Assembly: GCF_017357405.1 (NCBI RefSeq)
Contig: NZ_CP071597.1
Location: 3,286,001 to 3,350,000 of the forward strand
Reading direction: 5' to 3'
Length of the DNA: 64,000 nucleotides
Source of the DNA: Halomontanus rarus
GTDB lineage: Archaea; Halobacteriota; Halobacteria; Halobacteriales; Natrialbaceae
Made by a program: the position numbers and the translations under genes. The notes beneath the pieces were generated by a model that was given only the letters and a program-made list of their open reading frames with translations, was not told where the DNA came from and searched no databases. This document shows positions 1 through 9,400 of the stretch, one piece after another. Position 1 is the stretch's first letter. Each line of letters begins with the position of its first letter.

Positions 1-1193
1 GCGAAATGGACGCGTCGATGGACGACGACGAGTTCGGCGACCCTCGAATCGTCATCATCGGCTGCGGCGGTGCGGGTAACAACACGATCAACCGGTTGTA
101 CAACATCGGCGTCGACGGTGCGGATACCGTGGCGATCAACACGGACAAACAGCACCTCAAGATGATCGAGGCCGATACGAAGATCCTGGTTGGCAAATCG
201 CTCACCAACGGGTTGGGTGCAGGTGGTGACCCGTCGATGGGTGAGCGTGCGACCGAAATGGCCCAGAGCACGATCAAAGACGTCCTCGGCGACGCGGACC
301 TGGTGTTCGTGACTGCCGGGATGGGTGGCGGCACCGGCACGGGTGCGGCCCCCGTCACGGCCAAGATCGCCAAAGAACAGGGCGCGATCGTCGTCGGGAT
401 GGTTTCGACGCCGTTCAACGTCGAGCGCGCACGTACGGTCAAGGCCGAGGAAGGTCTCGAGAAGTTGCGCGAACAGGCCGATTCGATCATCGTCCTCGAC
501 AACAACCGACTGCTCGATTACGTCCCGAACCTGCCGATCGGCAAGGCGTTCTCGGTGATGGACCAGATCATCGCCGAGACGGTCAAGGGGATTTCCGAGA
601 CGATCACCCAGCCCTCGCTGATCAACCTGGACTACGCGGACATGTCCACGATCATGAACCAGGGTGGTGTCGCCGTCATGCTAGTCGGGGAGACCCAGGA
701 CAAGAACAAGACCGAAGAGGTCGTCAAAGACGCGATGAACCACCCGCTGCTAGACGTCGACTACCGCGGCGCCTCCGGCGGCCTCGTGCACATCACCGGT
801 GGACCGGACCTCACGCTGAAAGAGGCCGAAGGCATCGCGGACAACATCACCGAGCGCCTCGAGGCGAGTGCAAACGTCATCTGGGGCGCGCGCATTCAGG
901 AGAACTACAAGGGCAAGGTTCGCGTCATGGCGATCATGACCGGCGTCCAAAGCGCCCAGGTGCTGGGTCCGACGACCCAGAAGCAGGCCGACAAGTCCCG
1001 CGCCAGTCTCGACGGCGTGACCGAAGCGGACTTCGACGCGAGCCAGAACGTCGAGAGTTCACGCTCGCAGTCTCAGTCCCAGTCGAATCGGAATTCGCGC
1101 TCGCGCGGCCGATCGAAATCGGGCTTCGGTGCCCAGAGCGACGGCGGCCGTGACCAGGTCGAGCGGGAGAACGGCGTCGACGTCATCCGATAG
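1..1193 (+). CDS. ftsZ2: FtsZ2 cell-division GTPase, 5' end cut by the window edge
   Basis: Tubulin-superfamily GTPase that polymerises at mid-cell; haloarchaea carry two division FtsZ proteins and this matches the second, needed for constriction. Counting from the ATG at base 6, the N-terminal GTP-binding loop GCGGAGNNT is at residues 19-27, the tubulin signature GGGTGTG at 107-113 and the conserved NLDYADM segment near 208. The frame stays open to base 3 (GAA before that ATG) and orthologues have an extra N-terminal stretch, so the true start lies upstream of the window. The C-terminal tail is a Ser/Gln/Arg-rich linker ending in a short GVDVIR peptide, as expected for a tethered partner-binding tip. 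It converges on ncsA, an FtsZ2 neighbour also in Haloferax (recalled synteny). Identity is very secure; FtsZ2 rather than FtsZ1 rests on the near-identical core. Confidence 0.97.
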   Translation, partial: EMDASMDDDEFGDPRIVIIGCGGAGNNTINRLYNIGVDGADTVAINTDKQHLKMIEADTKILVGKSLTNGLGAGGDPSMGERATEMAQSTIKDVLGDADLVFVTAGMGGGTGTGAAPVTAKIAKEQGAIVVGMVSTPFNVERARTVKAEEGLEKLREQADSIIVLDNNRLLDYVPNLPIGKAFSVMDQIIAETVKGISETITQPSLINLDYADMSTIMNQGGVAVMLVGETQDKNKTEEVVKDAMNHPLLDVDYRGASGGLVHITGGPDLTLKEAEGIADNITERLEASANVIWGARIQENYKGKVRVMAIMTGVQSAQVLGPTTQKQADKSRASLDGVTEADFDASQNVESSRSQSQSQSNRNSRSRGRSKSGFGAQSDGGRDQVERENGVDVIR

Positions 1194-1223
1194 TTGGCTT
1201 CGCGTTCGTTCTTCAGTCGTTAT

Positions 1224-1246
1224 CGCTCGCGGGCGAGCGGCTTTTT
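1224..1246 (+). terminator. Hairpin plus T-run after ftsZ2
   Basis: A 7-bp inverted repeat (CGCTCGC at 1224-1230 with GCGAGCG at 1233-1239) is followed by a run of five T at 1242-1246, 30 bases after the ftsZ2 stop. Archaeal terminators need mainly the T-run; the hairpin may add 3'-end stability. It lies between two convergent genes. Confidence 0.5.
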
Positions 1247-1363
1247 ATTGCGTCTCGAGATGACCGACCGAGGTCGATCTCCGTCGTTTCGTCGCCTGAG
1301 GACGGATGATCAACAGAAAATCGCGTAAACGCGCCCGAGAACGCGTATACGCCGGTAATCTGA

Positions 1364-2329
1364 TCAAACTGCGTGAATCGACTCGAGCAACGAGCACTTC
1401 CGACACACGTCTCGGGTCGTCGTCGAACCGCATTCGACACACTCCTGAAGGTCGGCGCCATCGTCGCCGCTGTACTGGTCGGCGACGATCCCTGCGAGCT
1501 CTTCGTAACCCGAGATGATCGAGTGACGGGTCCCGGGATGGTTCTCCTCGAGACCGTAGAGCAGTTTCTGAATCTCGCCCCGGTAGGCTTCGCTCGAGTG
1601 CGGACACTCGGTAATGTGTGCTGGAAGGTCGGCTAGGTGGGCGTAGAGCGCGACCTCCTTTTCGGGCACGTCTCGAAGCGGTTTCGCTCGCGGGACGAAC
1701 TCGGTTTGTTCCTCGCGTTCGGAGAGGGGGCCCAGACTCGCGTCGAAGTGTTTGGCGATCTGGGCGACGTCGCCCTCGAGAAAGTTCATCAGCGCCGTTT
1801 GAGCTTCGTCGTCTAGGTTGTGGCCGGTCAACAGGAGGTCGGCGCCCAGTTCGTCGGCGTACTTCGAAAGGAGATCTCGACGGAAGACTCCGCAGTAGGC
1901 GCAGGCGGCCATGTTTTCGGGATCGTCCTCGACGACGTCGTCCATTCGGACGCCGAACTCTTCCTCGTAAGACACGACTTCGTGGCGGATCTCGAGGTCC
2001 TCGGCCAGATCGACGCAGGCCTCGAGGGATTTGTCTCGATAGCCTTCGATCCCCTCGTGGATCGTCAGGCCGACGAGTTCGATGCGGGGATCCTCGGCGA
2101 AGGTCTCGTGGAGAATCTGCGTGAGGACGACGCTGTCTTTGCCGCCCGAGAGGCCGATGACCCACGTCTGGGGGTCGTCTGGCGAGGCGTCTTTCGGGAC
2201 GAGGTCGTCCCGGCGGACGCGTCTGCGGACGCGACGTTCGACGGATTCTCCGAAGTGTGCCTCACAGAGGTGGGCCCCGGAGTAGGCGGCGTGCATGACC
2301 GCGTCTCCCTTACAGCGGTCGCAGTTCAT
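1364..2329 (-). CDS. ncsA: NcsA-type tRNA 2-thiolation protein (Ncs6/TtuA family)
   Basis: ATP-dependent adenylation and thiolation of the wobble uridine of tRNAs, using sulfur carried by a ubiquitin-like SAMP protein. 321 aa. It opens with a zinc ribbon (MNCDRC), has the PP-loop SGGKDS near residue 62, a central CAYC motif and a C-terminal zinc ribbon CVEC...CRKC, which is the full Ncs6/TtuA layout. The ATG at 2329 is chosen because it places the first Cys pair at the N-terminus; the upstream open frame looks non-coding. It converges with ftsZ2, and a hydrolase gene lies 106 bases upstream on the same strand. NcsA was described in Haloferax as a SAMP2 partner; that role is inferred here from homology. 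Confidence 0.9.
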   Translation of the reverse strand: MNCDRCKGDAVMHAAYSGAHLCEAHFGESVERRVRRRVRRDDLVPKDASPDDPQTWVIGLSGGKDSVVLTQILHETFAEDPRIELVGLTIHEGIEGYRDKSLEACVDLAEDLEIRHEVVSYEEEFGVRMDDVVEDDPENMAACAYCGVFRRDLLSKYADELGADLLLTGHNLDDEAQTALMNFLEGDVAQIAKHFDASLGPLSEREEQTEFVPRAKPLRDVPEKEVALYAHLADLPAHITECPHSSEAYRGEIQKLLYGLEENHPGTRHSIISGYEELAGIVADQYSGDDGADLQECVECGSTTTRDVCRKCSLLESIHAV

Positions 2330-2435
2330 CGCTCGCAGGTAGCGGGTACGGGCGGAAACCCGTTTCGCTCCGTGGATTCCGCTCTTGTCCGTGTCCGTCG
2401 ACGACCGTCGACTGTCGGACACGAGACCGTCGCAC

Positions 2436-3155
2436 TCAGACCGTAACCGTCGGCCGGTCCTCGACTGCCACAGCGCCGTTTTCGAGCGCCGAGAGCACAG
2501 CGTCGATGTATCGCTCTCGGACCGACGAGGAGAACAGTTCGTGGCCGCCGTCGTAGAGGACGACGTGTTTCGACGGGACGCGTTCGCCGATAGCCTGCAG
2601 GCTCACGACTGGGTCGCGAAGCGAGCAGAAGACGACCGCGTCGTGGTCGATCGTCAGCAGTTCCTCCTGTGCGTGGGTCGTCTCGCGGATGAACGCGGGC
2701 GAGATCCACTGTGGCTGCGTCGCGAGCTGGTGGTCCGTCGCGAGGTCGCCTAACGCGTCCTCGTCGAACCCGGGGAACGGAACGAACGGGAAATCCGTCG
2801 GGAGTTCCGCGAGGAGGGAGCCGACGGCGTTCAGTGGCGTGTTCGGCCGTCCCCACCACGGACTCAGGTAGACGTGGTTTTCCGCTCCGTCGAGGGCCTG
2901 CGCGATGAGCGCACCCGCACTGTGTGCCAGCAGCTGGTAGTCCTCGAGCTCGACGACGTACTCGGCGACCGGCTCGAGCCAGTCGGCTTTGAAGTCCTCG
3001 ATGTTGGTCGGGAGTTCGAACGCGTGAACGCGGTAGCCGGCGTTCGCGCACTTCCCGATCAACCAGCTGACGTTCTCGTGGGTCCAGCGGTTGCCCCAGC
3101 CCATGAGAAAGACGAGCTCCTCGCCGCCGTCCTCGTTGAAGATTCGGTGTCTCAT
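2436..3155 (-). CDS. Alpha/beta-hydrolase fold protein
   Basis: 239-aa predicted cytoplasmic hydrolase of unknown substrate. The nucleophile elbow is AHSAG (Ser79), followed by an acid candidate in SLRDP (Asp181) and a catalytic His in DGGHE (His205), so the triad is complete and correctly ordered. A Trp-rich stretch (LSPWWGRP) follows the elbow and may line the active site. ATG at 3155 is preferred; the longer frame begins with TTG at 3188 and adds eleven polar residues. It is transcribed toward ncsA and away from the conserved gene at 3339. Esterase, lipase or thioesterase activity cannot be told apart from sequence. Confidence 0.8.
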   Translation of the reverse strand: MRHRIFNEDGGEELVFLMGWGNRWTHENVSWLIGKCANAGYRVHAFELPTNIEDFKADWLEPVAEYVVELEDYQLLAHSAGALIAQALDGAENHVYLSPWWGRPNTPLNAVGSLLAELPTDFPFVPFPGFDEDALGDLATDHQLATQPQWISPAFIRETTHAQEELLTIDHDAVVFCSLRDPVVSLQAIGERVPSKHVVLYDGGHELFSSSVRERYIDAVLSALENGAVAVEDRPTVTV

Positions 3156-3338
3156 CGGTATAGATTCGTGTTCGTTCGACACCGACAAAAGCGTGCGTCA
3201 TTGAGGTGTGTGCACACGCCGCGTTCTCTCGCTCCCGTGACGACCTCGCTCGGCGTCCGAAGCGTTTCGAACGCGAACGCACGCGGTGAGCGACGAGCGG
3301 ACGAAAACCGTTTTTGTGCCGACCGCCAACGACCTGCA

Positions 3339-4016
3339 ATGACCGGAACCGGACTCGAGCGCGAGGCGGCCGTCGATCGGATCGAGCGCCTCGTCGACAC
3401 CGTCGAAGCGGAGCGAATGCCCGTTCCCGTCCGCGAGGTGTGGGTCTACGGCGATATCGCCCTCGGACTCGACCCCGTCGAGCGGCTCGATATCTATCTC
3501 ACGAAGGACGTCCTCATGGGAGACGCCCCCGACCGAGAGGACGAGTTCCGCGAGTCCCACGGCGTGAAGGGCGTCGGAAAATCGGTTCGTGCCGACTGGG
3601 CGGAGGAACACCCTGACTACCTCCGCGCGAACGCAAACGGCCACGCCGCACCCGAGCGGTGTCTCGCGGCGCACCTGTTGAACATCGACGGCACGGACAC
3701 CGCCTCGACACCGATCCACCTCGAGGTCTGTAACGCCTCCTTCGAGGACAACGTTACCCAGCGTTTGCGGGGCGCACAACTGCGCGAGGACTACACGCAA
3801 CTGCTCGATCCCCGAGGCGTCTGTCTCTGGGCCGACGGCGTCCGCAGCGAGGAGGCGTTTCGCAAACTCCGCGAGAGCGAACTCGCCTTGCCGACGCTCT
3901 CTGCCGCCCTCGAGATGTTGGGGATGGACAGCGACGAGGCCGAGGAAGCCGCCCGGGAGGTTCACGCCTGGCGATCCGATCAGGAGGGTGTGACGGTGCG
4001 CGGGGACGTCGTGTGA
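3339..4016 (+). CDS. Conserved haloarchaeal protein, probably DUF7095 family
   Basis: 225-aa soluble acidic protein with no signal or membrane segment. The N-terminal half contains REVWVYGDIALGL followed by RLDIYLTKD, a strand-turn-strand pattern that loosely recalls nucleotidyltransferase-like folds, but the usual G-S and D-x-D signature is not clear, so no function is assigned. The C-terminal 60 residues are helical. A T-rich TATA-like element (GTTTTTGTG) about 28 bases upstream fits a leaderless transcript starting at the ATG at 3339, which decides the start. It is divergent from the hydrolase gene. I recall this as a haloarchaea-wide family; the DUF number is from memory. Confidence 0.75.
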   Translation: MTGTGLEREAAVDRIERLVDTVEAERMPVPVREVWVYGDIALGLDPVERLDIYLTKDVLMGDAPDREDEFRESHGVKGVGKSVRADWAEEHPDYLRANANGHAAPERCLAAHLLNIDGTDTASTPIHLEVCNASFEDNVTQRLRGAQLREDYTQLLDPRGVCLWADGVRSEEAFRKLRESELALPTLSAALEMLGMDSDEAEEAAREVHAWRSDQEGVTVRGDVV

Positions 4017-4252
4017 CGACTCTTGCGATTGAAGTTGCGGACTGTCTCCTCGAATGTCTGTAAGACGCGGCTGCGGCCGTCGTTCGGATGTCTCTCGCTT
4101 CGAATCAGGATCTGGGTAGCTCGGACAGTCCCGTCTTCGGTCGTCTTTACGAGACGTCGCTCGCGACCACGCTCTGGAATCACACTCTTCTCGAATCGGT
4201 GTCCGTTCATCAGTGAGCTCGGCGTTCGAAGTCCGTACGGCATCCGATCGTC

Positions 4253-5128
4253 TCAGACCATCCCGACGGTCACGTAAAACGGCACCACCTCTCGCCGCCG
4301 ATACTCTCGGTCGCCCATCTGCTCGATCACGTCCCGACCCATCGACCGCCACTCGGCGCGCAATCGATCGTACCCCTCCTCGGTCAACTCACCTGCGAGC
4401 ATCGTCGCTCTGTCGTCGGCCAGCCCCGACCCGCTGGCCTTGCGTTTCGCCACGGTCAGCGCACCCTCATCGTACGGCGGCTCGATCGTCCGGTCGTGAT
4501 CGTATCGGCGGGTCTCGAGAACCTCGAGGCCGGCCTCGGCGAACACCTCGCGGGCGCTGGCCCCGAGCGCGACGTCCGTTTCGACGCCTTCGAGGTACGC
4601 CCGTCGGGCCCGGCGCTCGAGCGGTGCTTCGGCGTCGACGCTCGAGTCGACGATCACACCGCTGTTGTCGGGTTCGATCACCGCAACCAGGTCCGAGGAG
4701 ACGCGGGCGAACTCCTCGACGGCGGCGGCGGGATCGGGGAGGTTGATCAGGAGCGCTTGACAGACCACCAGGTCGAACGTGTCGTCGGGAAACGGCAACC
4801 GGAGGGCGTCGCCGGTGACGACCGGGCCGTGATCCCGCTCGTTCCGGTCTCTTCTATCTTCGGGTTCGCCCTCGCTCTCGTCCTCACCTTCGCGCTCGAG
4901 ATTTCGGGTACGTTCGCGAGCAGCTGCGAGCAGCCGCCTGTCGGCGTCACAGCCGACTACGTCGCCGGGACAGCGACCGTCGAGAACGCGCGTCAGTTCC
5001 CCCGTCCCGCAGCCGATGTCGAGGACTCGCTCGCGATCCTCGAGAGCCAGCGGCTCGAGTGCGTCCTGAGAGTCCTCCCACATTCCCTCGCGGGTCCGGG
5101 TCAGGTAGTCGGCCGTAAATTCGCGCAC
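4253..5128 (-). CDS. Class I SAM-dependent methyltransferase
   Basis: 291-aa Rossmann-fold methyltransferase. Motif I is VLDIGCGTGELT (residues 35-46), the acidic ribose-binding position is in GCDADRR (Asp61), and motif IV-like LVVCQALLINLPDP follows. A Glu/Asp/Arg-rich insert (about residues 78-95) separates strands 2 and 3, typical of halophile loop expansions. The C-terminal third (motif REVFAEAGLEVLETRRY, then helices) resembles small-molecule or quinone methyltransferases rather than RNA ones, but the substrate is unknown. It stands alone, converging on the gene ending at 4016; the 236 bases between hold nothing I can support. Confidence 0.85.
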   Translation of the reverse strand: MREFTADYLTRTREGMWEDSQDALEPLALEDRERVLDIGCGTGELTRVLDGRCPGDVVGCDADRRLLAAARERTRNLEREGEDESEGEPEDRRDRNERDHGPVVTGDALRLPFPDDTFDLVVCQALLINLPDPAAAVEEFARVSSDLVAVIEPDNSGVIVDSSVDAEAPLERRARRAYLEGVETDVALGASAREVFAEAGLEVLETRRYDHDRTIEPPYDEGALTVAKRKASGSGLADDRATMLAGELTEEGYDRLRAEWRSMGRDVIEQMGDREYRRREVVPFYVTVGMV

Positions 5129-5309
5129 GACTCTCGATAGGTCGATTCCGAGTAAAAACGGGTCGATTCGGCGTCGTGTCGTCCGCCCCCGCCGAGGGCC
5201 TCAGTCACTTCCGGATGGTGTCTCGCCATCGCCGTCCTCGCCGATCTCGATCTCTCCGCGATTCTCGTTTACTTCGCTCACGGCTCACGTCGGTCGCCGC
5301 TCGCCTGTC

Positions 5310-5341
5310 CGCGGTTCTCGCTCACTTCGTTCCGAACCGCG
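5310..5341 (-). terminator. Long-loop hairpin directly after nfo
   Basis: CGCGGTTC (5310-5317) pairs perfectly with GAACCGCG (5334-5341) around a 16-base loop holding CGCTCACTTCGTTCC. It sits one base beyond the nfo stop codon on the minus strand. The loop sequence type (CTCACTTCGTTC) is common in haloarchaeal intergenic DNA. No clear T-run follows, so it may be an mRNA 3'-end stabiliser rather than a terminator. Confidence 0.35.
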
Positions 5342-5342
5342 C

Positions 5343-6215
5343 TCACTCCGAATCGCGTAACTCCTTTACTTTTTGGATGTTCCACGCGAAGCCTCTTCCG
5401 TCCTCGGTCGGCGTCTCGAGTGCGAACGGCAACTCCCGCAGATCGGGGTGGGTGACGATCGCGCGCATCCCGTCCTCGCCGATGTAGCCCTCGCCGATGT
5501 GGGCGTGTTCGTCCTTGTGGGTTCCGACGTCGTGTTTCGAGTCGTTGAGGTGGATGTACTCGAGGTACTCGAGACCGACGACGTCGTCGAATCGCTGAAC
5601 GGTCTCGTCAACGGCGTCTGGCGTCGTCAGATCGTTGCCCGCGGCCAGCGTGTGGGCGGTGTCGATACAGATCCCGATATCGGTCTCGGTCCGGTCGATG
5701 ATCCCCGCGAGGTGTTCGAACTCGCCGCCGAGTTTGGTCCCGCTGCCGGCGTCGGACTCGATGAGGATCTGGACGCCGTCCGGAACGTCCAGGTCGTCGA
5801 TGACGCTCGCGGCGTTGTCCAGTCCGCCCTCGACGCCGGCACCCGTGTGGGCCCCGAGGTGGACGTTTACGTACGGGACACCCAGCGCGACGGCGGCGTC
5901 GAGTTCCGCCTGCATGCTCTCCATGGACTTCCGACGGAGGTCCTCTTTTGGCGTACAGAGGTTGACGAGGTACGCCGAGTGGATCACCCACGGCCCCTCG
6001 AGGTTCCCCGCGGTCTCCGCCTGAAACCCCTCGGCCGCCTCGTCGCTGATCTCGGGCTGGGCCCAGACCTGCGGCGAAGTAGTGAAAATCTGTCCGCAGT
6101 TGCCGCCGAAAGCCACCTGTCGGTGGACGGCGTTGCGAATGTCGTCGTACGGTGGCGTCTCCTCGTCCGAAGAGACGCACGACCCGGAGATCGAAACGTG
6201 TGCTCCAACCTTCAT
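5343..6215 (-). CDS. nfo: Endonuclease IV, AP-site repair enzyme
   Basis: 290-aa AP endonuclease of the xylose-isomerase-like TIM barrel family; cleaves 5' to abasic sites in base excision repair. Metal-ligand segments are seen in order: [45 protein letters not shown] with [10 protein letters not shown], and a final ALETPTE. All are hallmark Nfo motifs and the length is normal. The start is set at MKVGAHVS (ATG 6215), which matches family N-termini; the longer frame adds fifteen unconserved residues. It lies 77 bases behind the lipoate-ligase gene on the same strand and may be co-transcribed with it, although no functional link is evident. Confidence 0.93.
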   Translation of the reverse strand: MKVGAHVSISGSCVSSDEETPPYDDIRNAVHRQVAFGGNCGQIFTTSPQVWAQPEISDEAAEGFQAETAGNLEGPWVIHSAYLVNLCTPKEDLRRKSMESMQAELDAAVALGVPYVNVHLGAHTGAGVEGGLDNAASVIDDLDVPDGVQILIESDAGSGTKLGGEFEHLAGIIDRTETDIGICIDTAHTLAAGNDLTTPDAVDETVQRFDDVVGLEYLEYIHLNDSKHDVGTHKDEHAHIGEGYIGEDGMRAIVTHPDLRELPFALETPTEDGRGFAWNIQKVKELRDSE

Positions 6216-6292
6216 GGCCGGGTGTGAGTACCGGTTCGTGATAGGTACTTCGGACCGCAACTACTCCGGCTTCGACGACGCGTCGTTTCGGT

Positions 6293-7117
6293 TCAGGAGT
6301 CCGCCTCGAGCACCTCCCGGTCACGAATCCACCCGTCGGCGCCGTACTTGCGGGCCGCCAGCTCGCGAGCCGCCTCGAGTTCTTCGTCTCTCCACGTCGA
6401 TTCCGCGGCGTCACACCAGTCGCCGAGTGTGTCAGCGACCGTCTCGACGGCCGCTTCGCGATCGATTCCGGTGTACTCGCGGATACCCGTCACCCGGTCG
6501 GTGAACGTCGCCGACTCGAGGCCGTGTTCCGCGAAGACGCCGAGGTGGCGCTCGGGCTCGAGCTCGAGGGCGTAACTCAGCGATCCGTGCTGGATGACGA
6601 CGTCGCGCTGTCGGTACTGGGCGTTGCCGCTGATCTTTCGTCCGTCGACGACGACGTCGTGTGCCGGGTTGATGTCCCGCAGGTAGCAGGAGGGCTGGTA
6701 GATCGATTCCTGCTCCTCGCTCGCGAAATCGGCGTCGACGCCCATCCGGGAGAACGCCTCGAGGATCGGTTCGCAAAACAGCGCGTAGCACTCCATCAGG
6801 TCCCCGGGTACCTCGTCGGCGGGCGCGACGATCGTGTACGAGATGTCCGCGTACGCGTCGTGATAGATCCCGCCGCCGCCGGTCTGTCGCCGGGTGACGC
6901 CGATTCCCTCCCGCTCGCAGTAGTCCCAGTCGACCGTCTCCGGGTCCTGTCGATAGCCGAGCGAGAGCGTCCCTGGCTCCCACGAGAAGGTTCGCACCGT
7001 TCGAACCCCGTCCTCGAGAGCCGTTCGTGCCGCGATCTCCTCGAGGGCCATCTGGGTGGCTCCGTCGCGGGCGTCGTCCCGGACGAGCCGCCACTCGCGG
7101 TCGGCGAGCACTGTCAT
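6293..7117 (-). CDS. Lipoate-protein ligase A family protein (LplA/BirA fold)
   Basis: 274-aa biotin/lipoyl ligase-fold protein. The nucleotide/lipoyl-binding motif RRQTGGGGIYHD and the conserved lysine context GRKISGNAQYRQ (about residue 160) are both present, as is the C-terminal REYTGIDRE helix region. LplA activates lipoate with ATP and transfers it to E2 or GcvH subunits; octanoyltransferases share this fold, and the Lys-containing GRKISGNAQ motif is found in both. It begins 104 bases from the divergent epimerase gene. No lipoyl-domain or oxoacid dehydrogenase gene is in this window, so the acceptor protein must be elsewhere. Confidence 0.85.
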   Translation of the reverse strand: MTVLADREWRLVRDDARDGATQMALEEIAARTALEDGVRTVRTFSWEPGTLSLGYRQDPETVDWDYCEREGIGVTRRQTGGGGIYHDAYADISYTIVAPADEVPGDLMECYALFCEPILEAFSRMGVDADFASEEQESIYQPSCYLRDINPAHDVVVDGRKISGNAQYRQRDVVIQHGSLSYALELEPERHLGVFAEHGLESATFTDRVTGIREYTGIDREAAVETVADTLGDWCDAAESTWRDEELEAARELAARKYGADGWIRDREVLEADS

Positions 7118-7221
7118 ACCAGACCGGTCGCGGGCGAGCGAGAAAGTGGTTGTGACGTGTCGCCGCTCGAGTCCGGTCGTGCAGCCGATCGATTTTCAAC
7201 TCTCGACGTACAGGGACTGCC

Positions 7222-8229
7222 ATGGCCACTGTCTTGACTATCGGCGGGACGCGATTCATGGGTCGGTACACCGTTCGAGAGTTTCTCGACCGGGGAGACG
7301 ACGTCACGCTGTTCACGCGCGGCAATTCGGACGTTCCGTTCGACGACACCGAGATCGACCACATCGAAGGGGATCGACAGAACGAGGAGACACTGCGATC
7401 CGCCGCGGGCGCGGTCGATCCGGACGTCGTCGTCGACTTCGCGGCCTTCTACCCCGACGACGTCCGCACGGCGACCGACATCTTCGCCGACGTCGACGCG
7501 TACGTCTTCGTCTCGAGTACGAGTGCCTACCAGCGCACCGCAACCGTCCCGCTCAGGGAGGAGGGAACGCCGCTCCAGCCCTGTACGCCCGAGCAGGAAG
7601 CTGACGACTCCTGGCGGAGCTACGGTCCGCGGAAAGCCGAGTGCGACCGCGTTCTCTTCGAGGCCGCGTCGAACGGCGTGGATGCGATCAGCGTCCGCCC
7701 GACGGCCATCTACGGTCCGTACGACCCGACCGAACGCCAGGATTACTGGATCGACCGGGTCGAACGGTTCGATCGAATCGTCGTTCCCGGCGACGAGTAC
7801 TGGATGCCGATCCACCTCGGCTACGTCGAAGACGTCGCGCGTGCGATCCGACTCGTCGTCGAACACGGGACGCCGGGCGAGGCGTACAACGTCGCGAACC
7901 GGTACCAGTACACCTTCGAGGAACTGATCGAGCAGATTGCGACCGCCCTCGAGACGAGCGTCACGATCGTCCGGGCGACGCCCCGCGATCTGGCCGCGGT
8001 CGACCTCTCGCCGACGGACTTCAGCCTCTGTCGTCCCCACCCGTACGTCGTGTCGACGGCGAAACTCGCCGACCTCGGCTGGGAGTCCACGCCCCTCGAG
8101 ACCGGGATCGAACGCGCCGTCGAGAACCACCTCGAGAGCGATCGCGACGGGCGAGACCACGGGCCCGACCGCGAGACGGAAGAACGGTTGCTCGCGATGC
8201 TCGGTTCGAACGTTACCCGAGTCGGGTAG
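7222..8229 (+). CDS. NAD-dependent epimerase/dehydratase (extended SDR)
   Basis: 335-aa Rossmann protein. The dinucleotide motif is LTIGGTRFMG (residues 5-14), with the Ser-Thr of the catalytic site in FVSSTSAY and a downstream RPTAIYGPYDPTER typical of extended SDRs acting on nucleotide sugars. The usual YxxxK is represented by SYGPRKAE (Tyr and Lys four apart), which preserves the catalytic pair. A T-rich element about 28 bases upstream (ATTTTCAAC) fits a leaderless transcript from ATG 7222. The short GGTRFMG form resembles plant CSP41-like and bacterial isoflavone-reductase-like groups, so the substrate is uncertain. Confidence 0.85.
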   Translation: MATVLTIGGTRFMGRYTVREFLDRGDDVTLFTRGNSDVPFDDTEIDHIEGDRQNEETLRSAAGAVDPDVVVDFAAFYPDDVRTATDIFADVDAYVFVSSTSAYQRTATVPLREEGTPLQPCTPEQEADDSWRSYGPRKAECDRVLFEAASNGVDAISVRPTAIYGPYDPTERQDYWIDRVERFDRIVVPGDEYWMPIHLGYVEDVARAIRLVVEHGTPGEAYNVANRYQYTFEELIEQIATALETSVTIVRATPRDLAAVDLSPTDFSLCRPHPYVVSTAKLADLGWESTPLETGIERAVENHLESDRDGRDHGPDRETEERLLAMLGSNVTRVG

Positions 8230-8461
8230 GGCGGCTTCGTTCGATCGTCGATCTTCGTCGCCGATATCGCCGCCGGCGGGCGGTTGGATCGGCTGCGTGC
8301 TGCTGATTTCGCCAGCACCGGCTGTCCACGTCGACCGGTTCGAACGTCCCGTCCTCCGACGGGAATCGTGTCTCTCGAGGGAGTTTGGCGAATTTCATAT
8401 CGCCTTATAGAGTTTATTAGTGGCGGGTCAACCGCGTTTCTCGCCGTTGCCCACTCCGGGC

Positions 8462-8470
8462 GCTTTTACG
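8462..8470 (+). promoter_or_regulatory. TATA element of rio2
   Basis: CTTTTACG at 8463-8470 lies 22-30 bases ahead of the ATG at 8492, the spacing expected for a leaderless haloarchaeal transcript. A second AT-rich stretch (CCTTATAGAGTTTATTAG, about 8400-8420) farther upstream could give a longer leader. Confidence 0.45.
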
Positions 8471-8491
8471 TACGCACCGGCTACGAGGCCT

Positions 8492-9400
8492 ATGGTGCGG
8501 AACGTCGCCGGCTTGCTGCCGGAACTCGAGACGGAGGACTTCTATCTCTTATCGGGCGTCGAACAGGGGATGCGATTCTCCGAGTGGGTACAACGCGAGA
8601 AACTGCCGAACTTCTCCGGGCTTACGCCCGAGGAGATCGACTACCGCCTCGAGCGGTGTCTCAAACGGGGGTTGATCGAGAAGAAGACGATCCAGTACGA
8701 GGGGTACACCCTCAAGTTCGAGGGGTACGACCTCCTCGCGCTCAACGCGCTCGTCGAACAGGATGCGATCGCCGAGTTCGGCTCCCCGCTTGGCGTCGGC
8801 AAGGAAAGCGACGTCTACGAGGTCAAATCCTACAAGCCGCTCGCGCTCAAGTACCACCGCGAGGGGTATACGAACTTCCGCGAGGTGAACAAAGAACGGG
8901 ACTATACCTCCGACAAACAGCACGTCTCCTGGATGTACACCGCGCGAAAGGCCGCCGAACGCGAGTACGAGACGCTCGAGGAACTCTATCCCGACGTCGC
9001 CGTGCCGCGGCCGATCGAACAGAATCGACACGCCATCGTGATGGATAAGATGCCCGGCGTCGAGCTCTCGCGTGCGAAACTCGCAGACGAGCAGGTCGTC
9101 GGCGTCCTCGATCTCCTCTTGGGCGAACTCACGCACGCGTACGAGATCGGATTCGTCCACGCCGACATGAGCGAGTACAACATCTTCGTCAGCGAGGAAG
9201 GAGTGACGATCTTCGACTGGCCCCAGGCCGTGCCGACCGACCACGAGAACGCCGACGAGTTTCTCCGTCGGGATATCTCCAACCTGATCGGTTACTTCCG
9301 CCGGAAGTATCCGCGGACGGTTCCCGACTGTGAGATCGAGGACGTCACGAGTGCAATCTCCGAGAATTCGTTCGAGTCCGTAAAACGACTGGTGCAGTAA
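8492..9400 (+). CDS. rio2: RIO2-type atypical serine/threonine kinase/ATPase
   Basis: 302-aa RIO2 protein, an ATPase/kinase acting in late maturation of the small ribosomal subunit in archaea and eukaryotes. Residues 1-90 form the N-terminal winged helix diagnostic of RIO2. The kinase domain has a flexible P-loop GVGKESDVYEVKS, the ATP-binding Lys in LALKYHREG, the catalytic loop VHADMSEYNIF and the metal-binding IFDWPQAV. The start is ATG 8492 because the winged helix begins there; the open frame continues upstream with non-homologous sequence. It is monocistronic. Confidence 0.95.
   Translation: MVRNVAGLLPELETEDFYLLSGVEQGMRFSEWVQREKLPNFSGLTPEEIDYRLERCLKRGLIEKKTIQYEGYTLKFEGYDLLALNALVEQDAIAEFGSPLGVGKESDVYEVKSYKPLALKYHREGYTNFREVNKERDYTSDKQHVSWMYTARKAAEREYETLEELYPDVAVPRPIEQNRHAIVMDKMPGVELSRAKLADEQVVGVLDLLLGELTHAYEIGFVHADMSEYNIFVSEEGVTIFDWPQAVPTDHENADEFLRRDISNLIGYFRRKYPRTVPDCEIEDVTSAISENSFESVKRLVQ

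Noticed and set aside
6..20. ATG codons at 6 and 18 as the start of FtsZ2.
   Set aside because: The frame is open upstream to the window edge and FtsZ2 proteins have a longer N-terminus, so both are internal Met codons.
3980..4243. 87-codon minus-strand frame between the DUF7095-like gene and the methyltransferase gene.
   Set aside because: It runs into the 3' end of a confident gene on the other strand, has a basic, non-halophilic composition and no motif.
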